Shown: positions 52,929 to 62,406, numbered from the stretch's first letter. The stretch is DNA of 64,000 bases from Citromicrobium bathyomarinum (GCF_021021475.1 NZ_JAINWL010000002.1:682001-746000); one strand, 5' to 3'. A program made the numbers and translations. Notes: a model not told the origin generated them from the letters alone.

Positions 52929-53027
52929 CCTGACAATATTGCTCTACAGCACCTTGGATATCGGGCGCAGCAGCGCCTCACCGTGTCCTCCACCTCCCTC
53001 ATTTCCTCTCCAACAAAGGTACCCATC

Positions 53028-53062
53028 GGCCGCTCGTCCACCCCGGACAGCGGCCATTTTTA
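53028..53062 (+). terminator. Rho-independent terminator
   Basis: Stem GGCCGCT with AGCGGCC and inner GTCC with GGAC (one bulged C), loop ACCCC, then ATTTTTAT. It ends transcription about 100 bases after the exonuclease-fold gene and just before the next gene's ribosome site (AAAGGA). Confidence 0.88.
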
Positions 53063-53080
53063 TACCGAAAGGAATTATTA

Positions 53081-53767
53081 ATGCCCAAGCAGAAACCTGG
53101 TCGCGCCGTCGCGCCGTTTAAGTCGAACACCAACCTCGCCAAACCGTCCCAGCGCTTTGCCGTTGGCGATACCGAAATCCACCCCCTACAGTTGTATCGC
53201 AACCTCGAACGCCATCCGCGCGGGGCGGGCCCGTGGACGGGGGAACCTGATAAGCTCGCTTGGGTGGATGCCAGGACGGGTATGTCCTGCATCATCCTGC
53301 GACAAGCCAACGGGACGCTGGGCGGTTATGTAGCTGTCGCACCAAACCACCCGCTTTGGGGCTTCGCTTACGATGCGATCCCTGCCGAGCTCGACATTTC
53401 GGCGCATCGCGGTCTCGACTATTCCGAGTCCTGCCGTGAATATGAACGTGAATCGATCGCGATCTGTCATGTGAGCGAACGGCGGCGCAGCGGTCGCACA
53501 CATCCGGGGGGCGGCGAGTGGAACAAGTCGGGTGACAACACTTGGTGGTTCGGTTTTGGTTGCGACAAGCCCGGCGATCTCGTTCCCCATGGCTACAAGC
53601 CGCCGCGCCACCGCGAGGATGGCGAGGTCTATCGCACGATCGATTACGTCTACGAGGAGACCTGCGCACTGGCGCGCGCGCTCAATGCGTTGGACGATGG
53701 CTGCGCACCCTCTAGCGGAGTGCCACTCGCGCCCCGTGCAACCGATACCACACCGGACAAGGCATGA
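53081..53767 (+). CDS. Conserved mobile-element hypothetical protein
   Basis: 228 residues, start supported by AAAGGA seven bases upstream. Features: GGYVAVAPNHPLWGFAYDAI, HRGLDYSESCREYE, ICHVSE and WWFGFGCDKPGDLVPHG, a pattern I associate with hypothetical proteins widespread in alphaproteobacterial plasmids and integrative elements. The conserved Cys/His/Trp residues suggest a compact, possibly metal-binding fold; function is unknown. Overlaps the next gene by four bases. Confidence 0.75.
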   Translation: MPKQKPGRAVAPFKSNTNLAKPSQRFAVGDTEIHPLQLYRNLERHPRGAGPWTGEPDKLAWVDARTGMSCIILRQANGTLGGYVAVAPNHPLWGFAYDAIPAELDISAHRGLDYSESCREYERESIAICHVSERRRSGRTHPGGGEWNKSGDNTWWFGFGCDKPGDLVPHGYKPPRHREDGEVYRTIDYVYEETCALARALNALDDGCAPSSGVPLAPRATDTTPDKA

Positions 53768-54573
53768 GGGAGGCAGTCATGGACAACATCCCTTACGCCG
53801 AAAAGCGAAACCCCCGCCTGCCTTGGGGTTATTGGCTCGTTGCATCCGAAGATGGCGAGGAGCTTCGCGACGAGCACGGCAACGCTTGGGATAGCGTGCG
53901 CGACTATCTGTGGACCGACCGGCTTCGCATGGGACCTCACCCTGCCAATGCTATCGAAGCCCAGCTGGAATTCCTGTTGGCAGTCCTCGTTGCGATCGAT
54001 CGCAGGGTGGTGAAGACGGAAGAGCGGGTTCGCGACCTTTTCGACGGCCTTTGGCACCTGCAGGCGTTCTACGCTTATTGGCTGGAAGGCGTTGGGCTTA
54101 CGTCCAACAATCGCGTCGAGGATTTGACCCACGAGGGTCGAGCCGTGCTCGTCATGCTCGCATCGACCCGCAGTGCAGGATCGGCGCCCCTGCCGATCGG
54201 TCTGCCCACCCTCACGCCGCGCATCGGCCTCGACCAAGGTGAGAACAGGGAGGAACGCGAGCGCGTGCTTGCGGTGCAGGAAGCGTTCGCCCGCGAACTG
54301 CCCTACCGCTTTGTCCGTGAAGCAATTGCGGATCGGCCCGGCATCAAGTTGATGGGCGCCCAGCTCGGCAACAACATTCCGCTCACACGGGTCTTGTGGT
54401 CGATGTCATTCCCTGACGAGCACGCGCGGGACCGGATGTTCGCCTGGCTCGCTCACCGTCTCGATCGCTGGGGGGATTGGGGAGAGCTCGCTGCTCATAA
54501 GAATGCGCAGGCCTTGAGCGATCACCTGCTGCAGCTGGCCTTTGCGGATCGGCCGGCACTCACCGATCCCTAA
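53764..54573 (+). CDS. Hypothetical protein
   Basis: 269 residues; ATG 53764 overlaps the previous stop as ATGA, with a second Met at 53779 (MDNIPYAEK) possible. Mostly helical with many charged residues (LEFLLAVLVAIDRRVVKTEERVRDLFDGLWHL shortened pattern of amphipathic helices). No family, membrane segment or catalytic motif is recognised. Coupling to the preceding gene implies a joint role. Confidence 0.68.
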   Translation: MREAVMDNIPYAEKRNPRLPWGYWLVASEDGEELRDEHGNAWDSVRDYLWTDRLRMGPHPANAIEAQLEFLLAVLVAIDRRVVKTEERVRDLFDGLWHLQAFYAYWLEGVGLTSNNRVEDLTHEGRAVLVMLASTRSAGSAPLPIGLPTLTPRIGLDQGENREERERVLAVQEAFARELPYRFVREAIADRPGIKLMGAQLGNNIPLTRVLWSMSFPDEHARDRMFAWLAHRLDRWGDWGELAAHKNAQALSDHLLQLAFADRPALTDP

Positions 54574-54665
54574 GAGAGTCGATTCATCTCAGCACCTTAC
54601 CACCCATCTTTGCGGACGGCATTCGAACGGGATGCCGCCCGTTGACGCATTCAGGAACCACCAAC

Positions 54666-55253
54666 ATGCGCAATCGCATCATCAAAACCATCCCAGAGCG
54701 CATGGTCGTCCTTTCGATCCTACCACCTCCACACGCATTCGAGCCCTTGCGTCCGTTCGGGTTCGGTGCATTCGTCTGCGCCCGATATGGCCATTCCGAA
54801 GCAAAGTTTACGTTGTATGTGCAAGGCTATGGCGCGGGCTACGATTCACAACGCATACGCTGCGACATCCACGCTCTCTTTACGCCCGAGACCCAAGCCC
54901 TAATCTGCACGCCCGGTCAGCCTCACGCCCGAGATCACCGGATCGCCAAAGCGCAGTTCCCATCGTCGTTCTTCGATCTCGTACCGCGCGCCGGGCTTTT
55001 ATCGAATGTGTTTGCAGTTGTGCCGCGGGATATCCTTGCGCATTCGGCGGCCATTGGGAGACTGGCTCTTTCAAGTGCCGATCCATCGCCCCTGCAAAGG
55101 GTCAGTCAGCTCGGCAGCGAAGCACAAGCCGCGTGGGTCTACTGGATGTTCAAGTCGTGCTCGCCGCACCTGCGGCGCAGCTTGCTCGCCGGTCACGCGG
55201 CTTGGCAAGCAATCGAGCGCGCAAGAAAGTCGACTGCAAGAGTTCAACGCTAA
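54666..55253 (+). CDS. Hypothetical protein
   Basis: 195 residues from ATG 54666 (MRNRIIKTIPERMVV). It contains FGAFVCARYGHSEAKFTLY and a C-terminal helical part rich in Ser/Ala/Arg. No recognised domain and only a weak ribosome site. An overlapping longer frame from 54542 is Arg/Pro/Ser-rich and looks like a shadow. Coding status is likely but not certain. Confidence 0.5.
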   Translation: MRNRIIKTIPERMVVLSILPPPHAFEPLRPFGFGAFVCARYGHSEAKFTLYVQGYGAGYDSQRIRCDIHALFTPETQALICTPGQPHARDHRIAKAQFPSSFFDLVPRAGLLSNVFAVVPRDILAHSAAIGRLALSSADPSPLQRVSQLGSEAQAAWVYWMFKSCSPHLRRSLLAGHAAWQAIERARKSTARVQR

Positions 55254-55642
55254 CTTGGGTAGCGCATCACGCGCCCCCCCTTTTTTGCATCCACATTCGC
55301 CTCACCAAAATCGGGTCACGCGCGATGATCAGACCCAAAACAGCCCATTGGGATGATGCATGTATTTATCGGCGTTAACCATCAAAATGCGGTTCTTGAA
55401 AAATATGCCTTTAATATTCGGCCACTTGTGCCGATATCGGTAGCGAGCGTGTCCATATGTCCTGCCAGTATGCAGGATATTACGAAGCCTTTTTGTGGGC
55501 GCTCCGGCCGAGAGTGGATGAGCCACGGATTCGGCAACCCGAAATTTGAACCACAGGAGAGATGCGTCTGCGACGCATTTGCCCTCGCGCACTGGCCTTC
55601 CAGAGAGAGGAAGCGCGTGGGGACCACAAAAAGGATCGAGAA
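55254..55642. other. Intergenic region, no gene seen
   Basis: 389 bases, more AT-rich than the surroundings around 55370-55500. Frames on both strands lack conserved features. It should contain the promoter of the gene starting at 55643. Confidence 0.45.
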
Positions 55643-56140
55643 ATGGTTGCATACAAGAACTCCCCGCTGAACCTCGAAGCGGCTCACAAATACGTGACAG
55701 CGCTTGGCGCGATGATCGCCAACTCAGCCCCTCGTGAACTTTCGAACCCCAGGGAGGCAGCTCTCATTGCAGTCCCTGAAGGCAGGGAGCTCGAACTTCA
55801 TAAGGAAGGCTACACGCGCGAAAGGGACGTGATTGCGATCGCATTTCGTCCCGGAAAGGAAAGCGAAGGCCCAACAAACATCGCAATCTACGAGCGCCTC
55901 AACAACAAGGTCAGGGTCAACCCGCGCTGTTCGCCCTGGTATTCCCCGCATCCCCGGCTCTTCATGGTCGCCTCGCACGAGGATGAGATCGGATACGGTT
56001 ACAGCGATGCGCGTCTAGTCCGCATCGGCCCTGTTCCTCGCAAAGACTTCGAGCTTCGCCTCAAGCAAGGCGAAGCAGAGCTTCACCGTGCCGCGAAGAT
56101 CGCGAAGGATCTCGTTTCCAACCCCTTCCTGCGGCGGTGA
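55643..56140 (+). CDS. Hypothetical protein
   Basis: 165 residues from ATG 55643, with AAGGA at 55631-55635. Contains an acidic/basic mix with EAALIAVPEGRELELHKEG and YSPHPRLFMVASHEDEIGYG; no recognised family. The start chosen removes an Arg-rich upstream stretch. Followed after 58 bases by another hypothetical gene in the same direction. Confidence 0.62.
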   Translation: MVAYKNSPLNLEAAHKYVTALGAMIANSAPRELSNPREAALIAVPEGRELELHKEGYTRERDVIAIAFRPGKESEGPTNIAIYERLNNKVRVNPRCSPWYSPHPRLFMVASHEDEIGYGYSDARLVRIGPVPRKDFELRLKQGEAELHRAAKIAKDLVSNPFLRR

Positions 56141-56198
56141 GGAGCGCGAACATGTGTACACCCAATAACCGCCTGCCTTCATTGCGGAGGCAGGAGTC

Positions 56199-57224
56199 AT
56201 GAAGAACTGGAACGCAGATGACGGCAAGGAAAACGCACCAAGGAGGGTTTTGGACCTCTTGGACGCAATTGAGGGTGAGCTCTCCCGCGACCAATGGCGG
56301 AGAACCAAGGTTCTCTCTATTTTCATCGATGACGCAGATCACAGCTGCGAAGTTGAACTTGAACTGGCGCCATATGTGGTGCTTCTGGTTTACTATGGCC
56401 CGGACCACGATGACTGGGATGACGGTTGGGACCATGATACCGAGACCCTAGATGTCGTCGGTGCCGCCGGTCTCGTTGCGGGTTGGGTCGACTACTATAC
56501 TGAAATGAGTCTCGCCAAGTTGGCGGACCGCATGGTCACCACCCAGCGTCGGTTGCAGATACTCTCCGAGCGGTGGTCTTCGCAGGGGAACCCCGTCGAA
56601 TTCGTGGATCTCAAAATTGTGCGTGCGCGAAGCTTTCTCTGCCATCAATTCATCCCGGTGATCGCGAGATATCGGGCACTGGACGATCATTTGAACATGG
56701 CAATTCGTGAAGTCCAAGCGGATTCGTTGAACGAAATTCTCGACACCTATGCTTTCGACGCATTATCGCCGGAAAGGGCCGAAGCCGCGAGAACTCTCGC
56801 CGGCCTTGGTGCGCATGGTTGGATCGACAAGCTTGCCATCAACGCCATACGACTTGAGCACGATGTAGCGGACTTCCTAAAATCTGGAAAGCTATACCGG
56901 GCCCATCATTTCGCGCCTCCGCAGTTGATTGTTTTCGACGGTCACGTTCGCGCAAGTGGCTGGGATGAGGGCAGCCGAAATTTTTCGTGGCGATATGACA
57001 CCGTGAAGGTCATGGAAAAGTCGCTGCCCGAAGCGATTTTGCATTCGCTTCGCGGGCAGCCGATCACGGATGTTATCGAACACCCTATTCTCACTCCAGA
57101 ATTGACCATTACGCGGGCTTGGGTTGAGCGGGAGTACGATTGGCAAAACCTGATGATTGAGTTCAAGCAACCCCGGTTTCTATTTAACCGATCCACCGGT
57201 CGCGTTTGGGCCGAGGACAGCTAA
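56199..57224 (+). CDS. Hypothetical protein, last gene of the mobilisable region
   Basis: 341 residues, ribosome site AGGAG just upstream. Acidic N-terminal part with GPDHDDWDDGWDHDTETLD, then LVAGWVDYYTEMSLAKLADRM and a helical middle. No membrane segment or known catalytic motif. Its codon and base use are less GC-biased than the genes to its right, as in much of the 45-57 kb region. The stop is immediately followed by a dispersed repeat at 57225 that is otherwise found only to the right. Confidence 0.68.
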   Translation: MKNWNADDGKENAPRRVLDLLDAIEGELSRDQWRRTKVLSIFIDDADHSCEVELELAPYVVLLVYYGPDHDDWDDGWDHDTETLDVVGAAGLVAGWVDYYTEMSLAKLADRMVTTQRRLQILSERWSSQGNPVEFVDLKIVRARSFLCHQFIPVIARYRALDDHLNMAIREVQADSLNEILDTYAFDALSPERAEAARTLAGLGAHGWIDKLAINAIRLEHDVADFLKSGKLYRAHHFAPPQLIVFDGHVRASGWDEGSRNFSWRYDTVKVMEKSLPEAILHSLRGQPITDVIEHPILTPELTITRAWVEREYDWQNLMIEFKQPRFLFNRSTGRVWAEDS

Positions 57225-57251
57225 TGGGCCGATAGCGGACCGTCCGCTCTT
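57225..57251. repeat. Dispersed repeat copy 1 with perfect palindrome
   Basis: Begins TGGGCCGATAGC and includes the perfect palindrome AGCGGAC-C-GTCCGCT (57234-57248). Similar copies are at 58161 and 63977. Confidence 0.6.
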
Positions 57252-57315
57252 GGCCTCACATTCGGCAATATAGACATCCACGGGCCCATAAGTCGGTGCG
57301 AGGCGTTACCATTAC

Positions 57316-58107
57316 ATGACCATGCACCACACGCGCACGGGGCGCGGAAAACCCCTTCTCCTTGTCCACGGACTGGGGGCAACCTGCGGCTCGTGGGACA
57401 CGATCTCGCCTGCGCTTTCCCAAGCCAGGGAGGTAATCGCCGTGGACCTGCCCGGCCACGGGCAGACACCCGAAGAGACCGATAGCGGCACGTTCGACGG
57501 ACTTGCGCGCAGTCTGGACAGCTGGCTCCGCACCGAAAATCTCATCGGGGTCGATATGGTGGGTAGCTCGTTGGGCGCTCGACTGGTGCTTGAGATGGCG
57601 CGGCGCGGCCAATCGGGTGCGGTCGTCGCACTGGACCCGGGCGGATTCTGGCATGGGTGGGAGCGGACGTTCTTCAAAGCCACCATAACGCCATCGATTG
57701 CCCTGGTTCGCGCGCTGCGACCGGCGCTTTCTGCCATCACCGGAAATGTCGCAGGGCGAACAGCGCTGATGGCCCAGCTCTCAGCGAGGCCTTGGGCGCT
57801 CAACCCGGCATTCGTCGCGCGCGAGCTGAAATCATTGGCTGATACGCGCACCGTCAATTCGCTTGTGAAGGACCTCGCCAACGGCGCAATGCAAAAGGGC
57901 CCCGCAAACACGGCTGCGCCGGTCGTCATCGGCTGGGGACGCAAGGATCGGCTGTGCCTACCGCGGCAGGCGGATCGCGCGATGAAAGCCTTCCCCGAAG
58001 CGACGCTGCACTGGTTCGAGCGTAGCGGACACTTCCCGATGTGGGATCAGCCAGAGGAAACGGTCCGCGTGGTTCTGGATGCAACGAGCATCTCGCAATC
58101 GAAATAA
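57316..58107 (+). CDS. Alpha/beta-hydrolase
   Basis: 263 residues. LLLVHGLGATCGSW forms the oxyanion-hole loop, VGSSLGARLVLEMA the nucleophile elbow (Ser in GSSLG), GWGRKDRLC the acid region and RSGHFPMWDQP the catalytic His. Family members hydrolyse esters, lactones or C-C bonds; the substrate cannot be assigned. It stands alone between two repeats and is probably the first backbone gene to the right of the mobilisable region. Confidence 0.9.
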   Translation: MTMHHTRTGRGKPLLLVHGLGATCGSWDTISPALSQAREVIAVDLPGHGQTPEETDSGTFDGLARSLDSWLRTENLIGVDMVGSSLGARLVLEMARRGQSGAVVALDPGGFWHGWERTFFKATITPSIALVRALRPALSAITGNVAGRTALMAQLSARPWALNPAFVARELKSLADTRTVNSLVKDLANGAMQKGPANTAAPVVIGWGRKDRLCLPRQADRAMKAFPEATLHWFERSGHFPMWDQPEETVRVVLDATSISQSK

Positions 58108-58160
58108 TACTGCAACTGAGCGGTTAGCAAAGGGGCTAATCCCACTGTAAGGTCGTCTAT

Positions 58161-58187
58161 TGGGCCGTTAGCAGCATTTCCGCTTCT
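58161..58187. repeat. Dispersed repeat copy 2
   Basis: Begins TGGGCCGTTAGC and ends with TCCGCTTCT, matching the layout of copies at 57225 and 63977. It lies in the 179-base gap between the hydrolase and fixJ, which are convergent. Confidence 0.6.
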
Positions 58188-58286
58188 AGTAGTAGTTGAA
58201 GCGAAGCCGACAATCGGCATACTCAGGAAAGGCTGTCAGGTTAAGGCGCTAGTCTCCGGTATGTAAGTGCGTGGTCCGCCTGCAGT

Positions 58287-58910
58287 TCAGGAAAGACGCG
58301 CGATCGTGACCATCCGCACCAGGTCTGACAGGGTCTTCGCCTGCAGTTTCATCATGGCGTTGGCCCTGTAAACCTCGACAGTTCGCGGACTGATGTCGTG
58401 GTCGAACGCAATCATCTTGTTGGCCTTGCCTTCCACCAGGCCCTCGACAACGTCGCGCTCTCGCCCGGACAAAAGCGAAAGGCGCGCCTCGATCTCGCGG
58501 CGTTCCTCGGCTGCAGCATCGCCTTCCGCCTTTTCCGACAAAGCCCGGTGGATTGCCGAGATGATGGTGTCGTCCTCGAACGGCTTTTCGATGAAATCCG
58601 AGGCACCCGCCTTCATGGCTTCGATCGCCATGGGAACGTCAGCGTGTCCGGTAATCACGATTACAGGAACCGAAGGGTCAGTCTGCTTCACGTGCCGGGT
58701 CAGGTCTACGCCGCCCATGCCGGGCATACGAACATCGGTGATGATACAGGCACTTTTCAGCGGCGGAGAGGAATCGAGGAATTCGTCGCCCGAGGCGAAT
58801 GAACGGACCCGGACGCCGGCAACGTCCAGGAGGAATTCCAGCGATCTGCGCGCGCTCTCGTCGTCGTCGATCACATAGACGATAGAATTTTCCAGCGCCT
58901 TACTGTCCAT
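58287..58910 (-). CDS. fixJ: FixJ-family response regulator
   Basis: 207 residues. Receiver domain with DDD (15-17), phospho-Asp59 in [25 protein letters not shown] and the conserved Lys in FIEKPFED; then a LuxR-type helix-turn-helix ([42 protein letters not shown]). It would be phosphorylated by the adjacent FixL and activate transcription under low oxygen. The ATG overlaps the FixL end by 11 bases, so the two are co-translated. Confidence 0.94.
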   Translation of the reverse strand: MDSKALENSIVYVIDDDESARRSLEFLLDVAGVRVRSFASGDEFLDSSPPLKSACIITDVRMPGMGGVDLTRHVKQTDPSVPVIVITGHADVPMAIEAMKAGASDFIEKPFEDDTIISAIHRALSEKAEGDAAAEERREIEARLSLLSGRERDVVEGLVEGKANKMIAFDHDISPRTVEVYRANAMMKLQAKTLSDLVRMVTIARLS

Positions 58911-60447
58911 CGTGGAGGTCCTCCTTCGTCACTGCCTGCACCGTGAAGCCGAACGTGGCCCCTCCTGCGGGAAAGGGGGCTGCAAAGATCTTCCCGCCGT
59001 GAGCCTCGATGATCGTGCGCGATATGGAAAGACCCACGCCCATGCCAGTCCGCTTCGTGGTGATGAACGGCTGGAAAAGGCGATCGGCCACTTCGGGGTC
59101 GATGCCCGGCCCCGTGTCGCTCACCACGACCTTTGCAAGGCCGGCTTCGTCAGGGCCTATCGTGATCGTCAGGGCACGGTCCGTCGAGGGGGACTCTGCC
59201 ATCGCATCGACAGCGTTGCGCACTAGATTGAGAACGACCTGCTGAACCTGGATCCTGTCGACGAGCACCAGGTCGATGGCGGGATCGAGGTCATATGTCA
59301 CACGGATTCCGTGTTCCTTCGCTCCGACCAAGGCCAATGCGGAGGCTTCCTCTACCAGTTGTGGCAGGTTCTCGATCGTCCTTTCGGTCTCTCCCCGGGA
59401 AACGAAGTCGCGAAGCCTTCGGATGATTTCGCCTGCGCGCAGCGCCTGCTCCGAAGCCTTACCGATCGCATCCGATACCCGGTCCAGCGGGGCATCCTCG
59501 CGCTCCAGCAGCATGCGGCTGCCCCGCAGGTAATTGGCAATGGCGGAGAGCGGCTGGTTGATCTCGTGCGCGAGTGCCGATGCCATTTCGCCAAGGGCCG
59601 TGAGGCGAGAAATGTGGACGAGTTCGCTCTGGAGCTCCTGAAGCCGCGCCTCCGCCTCCTGCCGCTCCGTCAGGTCGCGGATGAAGCCCGTGAAATAGCG
59701 CTGCCCTTCGGCCTGCATTTCGCCCACCGCCAATTCGATGGGAAGGGTTGAGCCGTCCTTTCTCTGGCCCACCACGATGCGTCCCTTGCCGATGATCCGC
59801 CGTTCGCCAGTTCGGTAATAGCGTTCCAAGTACCCATCATGCGCCGCGCGATAGGGTTCGGGCATCAGCACGCTGACGTTCTGTCCTATCACCTCGCGCG
59901 CCGTCCATGCGAACATCCTTTCCGCAGTCGGACTGAACTCGCGGATAAGACCCGCTTCATCGATCACAACCATGGCATCGGGAACTGTATCCAGGATCGA
60001 GCGCAGGTGGGCTTCTCGGCTCGCGATGCCTAGGGCCGCCGCCTCAGTCTCGATCCGCGCGCGCTGGAACCACTCGCCTCCGATTGCCACAGCAATCCCG
60101 ATCACCACGAATGTCGCGGCCGCAATCATGCTTCCGCTCTCGACGGGGCCGCTGACCCGATCGCAGGCGAGCCCCGCCAGTGCGCCGGCTAGAGCGGCAA
60201 AGGTTCCGGCGCGAAATCCCGACAGCGCGCTGGCGACAACCACGCCGGGGACGAAGAAGATGAAAGTGGCACGCTGGCCGAGTTCTTCGGCGAAGATCAG
60301 CCGGACGGCGACGGCAAAGCCGATGGCCAGCAGAGCCACCAGCGTCGCCTGCATGAAGGACAGCCGCGGGAGGAAGCGACTGGCAAAGCTCTGACCGGGC
60401 ACCTCCGGTAAGGCCCTTAGGGGAGTGGTCGTAGGGTGATTATCCAA
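58900..60447 (-). CDS. fixL: Oxygen-sensing histidine kinase FixL (haem-PAS)
   Basis: 515 residues. An N-terminal membrane part of DUF4118/KdpD type (about 30-125) is followed by a PAS domain (about 140-265) with the FixL haem-pocket pattern: [16 protein letters not shown] places the proximal His at 203, and [15 protein letters not shown] carries the signalling Arg at 223. HisKA has His294 in [10 protein letters not shown]; the ATPase has [18 protein letters not shown] and [12 protein letters not shown]. It probably controls alternative oxidase, encoded divergently 82 bases away. The haem assignment is from residues seen, not from experiment. Confidence 0.93.
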   Translation of the reverse strand: MDNHPTTTPLRALPEVPGQSFASRFLPRLSFMQATLVALLAIGFAVAVRLIFAEELGQRATFIFFVPGVVVASALSGFRAGTFAALAGALAGLACDRVSGPVESGSMIAAATFVVIGIAVAIGGEWFQRARIETEAAALGIASREAHLRSILDTVPDAMVVIDEAGLIREFSPTAERMFAWTAREVIGQNVSVLMPEPYRAAHDGYLERYYRTGERRIIGKGRIVVGQRKDGSTLPIELAVGEMQAEGQRYFTGFIRDLTERQEAEARLQELQSELVHISRLTALGEMASALAHEINQPLSAIANYLRGSRMLLEREDAPLDRVSDAIGKASEQALRAGEIIRRLRDFVSRGETERTIENLPQLVEEASALALVGAKEHGIRVTYDLDPAIDLVLVDRIQVQQVVLNLVRNAVDAMAESPSTDRALTITIGPDEAGLAKVVVSDTGPGIDPEVADRLFQPFITTKRTGMGVGLSISRTIIEAHGGKIFAAPFPAGGATFGFTVQAVTKEDLHDGQ

Positions 60448-60529
60448 ATTTCGCGTTTCCGTTCATCAGCATAGATGGGGGGCATCGGCGGCGCTTCCTG
60501 ATCAATGGCCGCCGGATGGAGAAGTTTCA

Positions 60530-61219
60530 ATGAATGCACCCCTCATCGACCTCGGCATCCACCACCATCCGCGTGGTATTTCGGACAAGATCGCATTCGG
60601 CTTTACGAAAGCCCTGCGCTGGACCGCCGACACGTTCTTTGCCGAACGTTACGGCCACCGCGCCGTCGTGCTCGAAACCGTCGCCGCCGTGCCGGGAATG
60701 GTCGGGGCCACGATCAACCACCTCGCCTGTCTGCGCCGCATGTGCGACGACAAGGGCTGGATCAAGACGCTCATGGACGAAGCTGAAAACGAGCGTATGC
60801 ACCTGATGACCTTCATCGAGGTGTCCAAGCCGACGGTTTTCGAGCGCGCCGTGATCATAGGCGTGCAATGGGTCTTCTACCTCTTCTTCTTCGCACTCTA
60901 TCTCGTCAGCTCCAAGACCGCGCACCGCGTGGTGGGCTACTTCGAGGAAGAAGCGGTCATCAGCTACACGCATTACCTCGCCGAGATCGACGAGGGTCGC
61001 AGCGAAAACGTGCCTGCCCCTGAGATCGCCAAGCGATACTGGGGTCTTCCCGATGCCGCGACGCTGCGCGACGTGGTGCTCGTTGTCCGCGCGGACGAAG
61101 CCCATCACCGCGACGTAAACCACGGCTTCGCGAACGAGCTCGCCGGTCTGCCGGTGGGGACCATTGCGCAATGCCCGCCGCACGTCACGCTCGAGCCGAA
61201 CTGGAAACAGGCTGCCTGA
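60530..61219 (+). CDS. aox: Alternative oxidase (ubiquinol oxidase, di-iron)
   Basis: 229 residues. It reduces oxygen to water with ubiquinol, without proton pumping, and is insensitive to cyanide and nitric oxide. All iron-ligand motifs are present: [12 protein letters not shown] (Glu49), [10 protein letters not shown] (83-92), YFEEEAV (137-143) and [12 protein letters not shown] (187-198). Bacterial members are uncommon. Divergent from fixLJ, which suggests oxygen-dependent control; I see no perfect FNR/FixK box in the 82-base gap. Membrane-surface enzyme. Confidence 0.95.
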   Translation: MNAPLIDLGIHHHPRGISDKIAFGFTKALRWTADTFFAERYGHRAVVLETVAAVPGMVGATINHLACLRRMCDDKGWIKTLMDEAENERMHLMTFIEVSKPTVFERAVIIGVQWVFYLFFFALYLVSSKTAHRVVGYFEEEAVISYTHYLAEIDEGRSENVPAPEIAKRYWGLPDAATLRDVVLVVRADEAHHRDVNHGFANELAGLPVGTIAQCPPHVTLEPNWKQAA

Positions 61220-61251
61220 TCTCGGGCGCTTGGCGAGGAGGAGGACGGATC

Positions 61252-61587
61252 GTGGCCGAAACCTGCACGATACAGTTGCTGGTCGATGACCCGTCCGTCC
61301 TCGCCGCGCTCAGTTTCTCGCTTTCGATCGACGGGTTTCAGATCGGCGAGAGCGCGCAGGAAGCTTTCGTCATCGACGAGGGATACGGCAGCGACGGTGT
61401 GAAGGTCCTCGAGGAGATGCGCGCGCAAGGAAACAAAGCGCTGGCGATCGTCATCGCCACCCATCCCAGCCGCCTGCTGCGTAACCGCATTGCAGGCTGC
61501 GATGCCGTCCTGATCGAGAAGCCTCTGATGGGGGACGAGATCAGCCGAACGCTCACAGCCCTCCGCAATCCCCTGAAAGTCGCATGA
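61252..61587 (+). CDS. Stand-alone receiver-like protein
   Basis: 111 residues from a GTG at 61252, preceded by a GAGGAGGA ribosome site. It resembles a response-regulator receiver domain: LLVDDPSVLAAL (acidic pair), a possible phospho-Asp in FVIDEGYGSDG, the Thr of VIATHPSR and Lys in LIEKPLMGDE. No output domain follows. The region around the putative phospho-Asp is divergent, so it may be phosphate-independent or a FixL/FixJ modulator. Confidence 0.75.
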   Translation: MAETCTIQLLVDDPSVLAALSFSLSIDGFQIGESAQEAFVIDEGYGSDGVKVLEEMRAQGNKALAIVIATHPSRLLRNRIAGCDAVLIEKPLMGDEISRTLTALRNPLKVA

Positions 61588-61588
61588 C

Positions 61589-61927
61589 ATGAAACCCGAT
61601 CAATTGCCCGCCCTCAAAAGCTACAAGACCACGCCGACCTTCACGCAGGACAGCGTGCCCGCCGGCCTGCTGGCCGACCATTCGACCAAGGAAGGCGTCT
61701 GGGGCCTGATCCACGTATCGCGGGGGAAGCTGCGCTACTGCGTAACCGATCCGCGGCGCGAAAATGAGGAGCGTATTCTCGAACCTGGCAGCACGGCAGG
61801 AGTGGTCGAGCCCACGATCGTTCACCGGGTCGAACCACTTGGCCCCGTCGAATTTCACGTCGAATTCCTGCGCGCACCGGACGACCTCGGCATAGCCCGG
61901 ACCCCGGAGAAGGGAGGCGAGGCATGA
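61589..61927 (+). CDS. DUF1971 cupin-like protein (YeaR/TehB-like domain)
   Basis: 112 residues. Starts with LKSYKTTPTFTQDSVPAGLLADHSTKEGVWGLI and has LRYCVTDP and GVVEPTIVHRVEP, typical of DUF1971. The E. coli member YeaR belongs to a nitrate/nitric-oxide-induced pair; bacterial copies often sit beside haemoglobins. It overlaps the truncated haemoglobin gene by four bases, so they are co-expressed. Confidence 0.88.
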   Translation: MKPDQLPALKSYKTTPTFTQDSVPAGLLADHSTKEGVWGLIHVSRGKLRYCVTDPRRENEERILEPGSTAGVVEPTIVHRVEPLGPVEFHVEFLRAPDDLGIARTPEKGGEA

Positions 61928-62406
61928 CAGTCGATTCAGCCGCCGAGTCCAGGACTCATGTCCGACGCAAGCGCGAGGAAAAGCGCGCTGAAGCCCACCG
62001 CATCGGCATCGACGCATCGTTCATCGACCACATCGTCGAGGCTTTCTACGCGAAGATCCGCGATGACGATCTACTGGGGCCAATCTTTGCAGAGCGGATC
62101 AGCGACTGGCCGCCACATCTCGCCCGGATGAAAGCGTTCTGGCGATCAGTACTTCACAACAGCGGAGAGTTCTCTGGCAATCCCATGCTGAAGCATCTGG
62201 CGATACCCGGACTACAGCTCGAGCACTTCGAGCGCTGGCTGAACCTCTTCTACGAGACGCTGCGGGAGGCCGAAAGTCATCCCGCCGCCACCGAGCTGGT
62301 CGGGACCCGCGCGCGGATGATCGCCGACAGCTTGCTTACTGCCATCACCATGCGCCGCGAAGGCTTGTCCGGAGGGCGCGCAGGAAAGGATCTACCCTAT
62401 GTCTGA
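61924..62406 (+). CDS. Group III truncated haemoglobin
   Basis: 160 residues with a roughly 30-residue N-terminal extension. Globin features: FIDHIVEAFYAKIRDDDLLGPIFAERI, WPPHLARMKAFWRSVL, MLKHLAIPGLQLEHFERWLNLF with the proximal His in EHFERW. Group III truncated globins bind oxygen or nitric oxide, often in microaerobic or nitrosative-stress contexts. Neighbours (DUF1971, alternative oxidase) support a nitric-oxide-tolerance role. Confidence 0.93.
   Translation: MTVDSAAESRTHVRRKREEKRAEAHRIGIDASFIDHIVEAFYAKIRDDDLLGPIFAERISDWPPHLARMKAFWRSVLHNSGEFSGNPMLKHLAIPGLQLEHFERWLNLFYETLREAESHPAATELVGTRARMIADSLLTAITMRREGLSGGRAGKDLPYV

Noticed and set aside
53028-53062. CRISPR-like repeat
   Set aside because: A single GC-rich hairpin with a T-tail, a terminator; no regularly spaced repeat array was seen anywhere in the window.
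54542-55378. 278-codon frame overlapping the gene at 54666
   Set aside because: Arg/Pro/Ser/His-rich, typical of an out-of-frame reading of GC-rich coding DNA.
60448-60529. FNR/FixK-type box before the alternative oxidase
   Set aside because: Only a half-site-like CTGATCAA is present near 60500; it does not fit TTGAT-N4-ATCAA.
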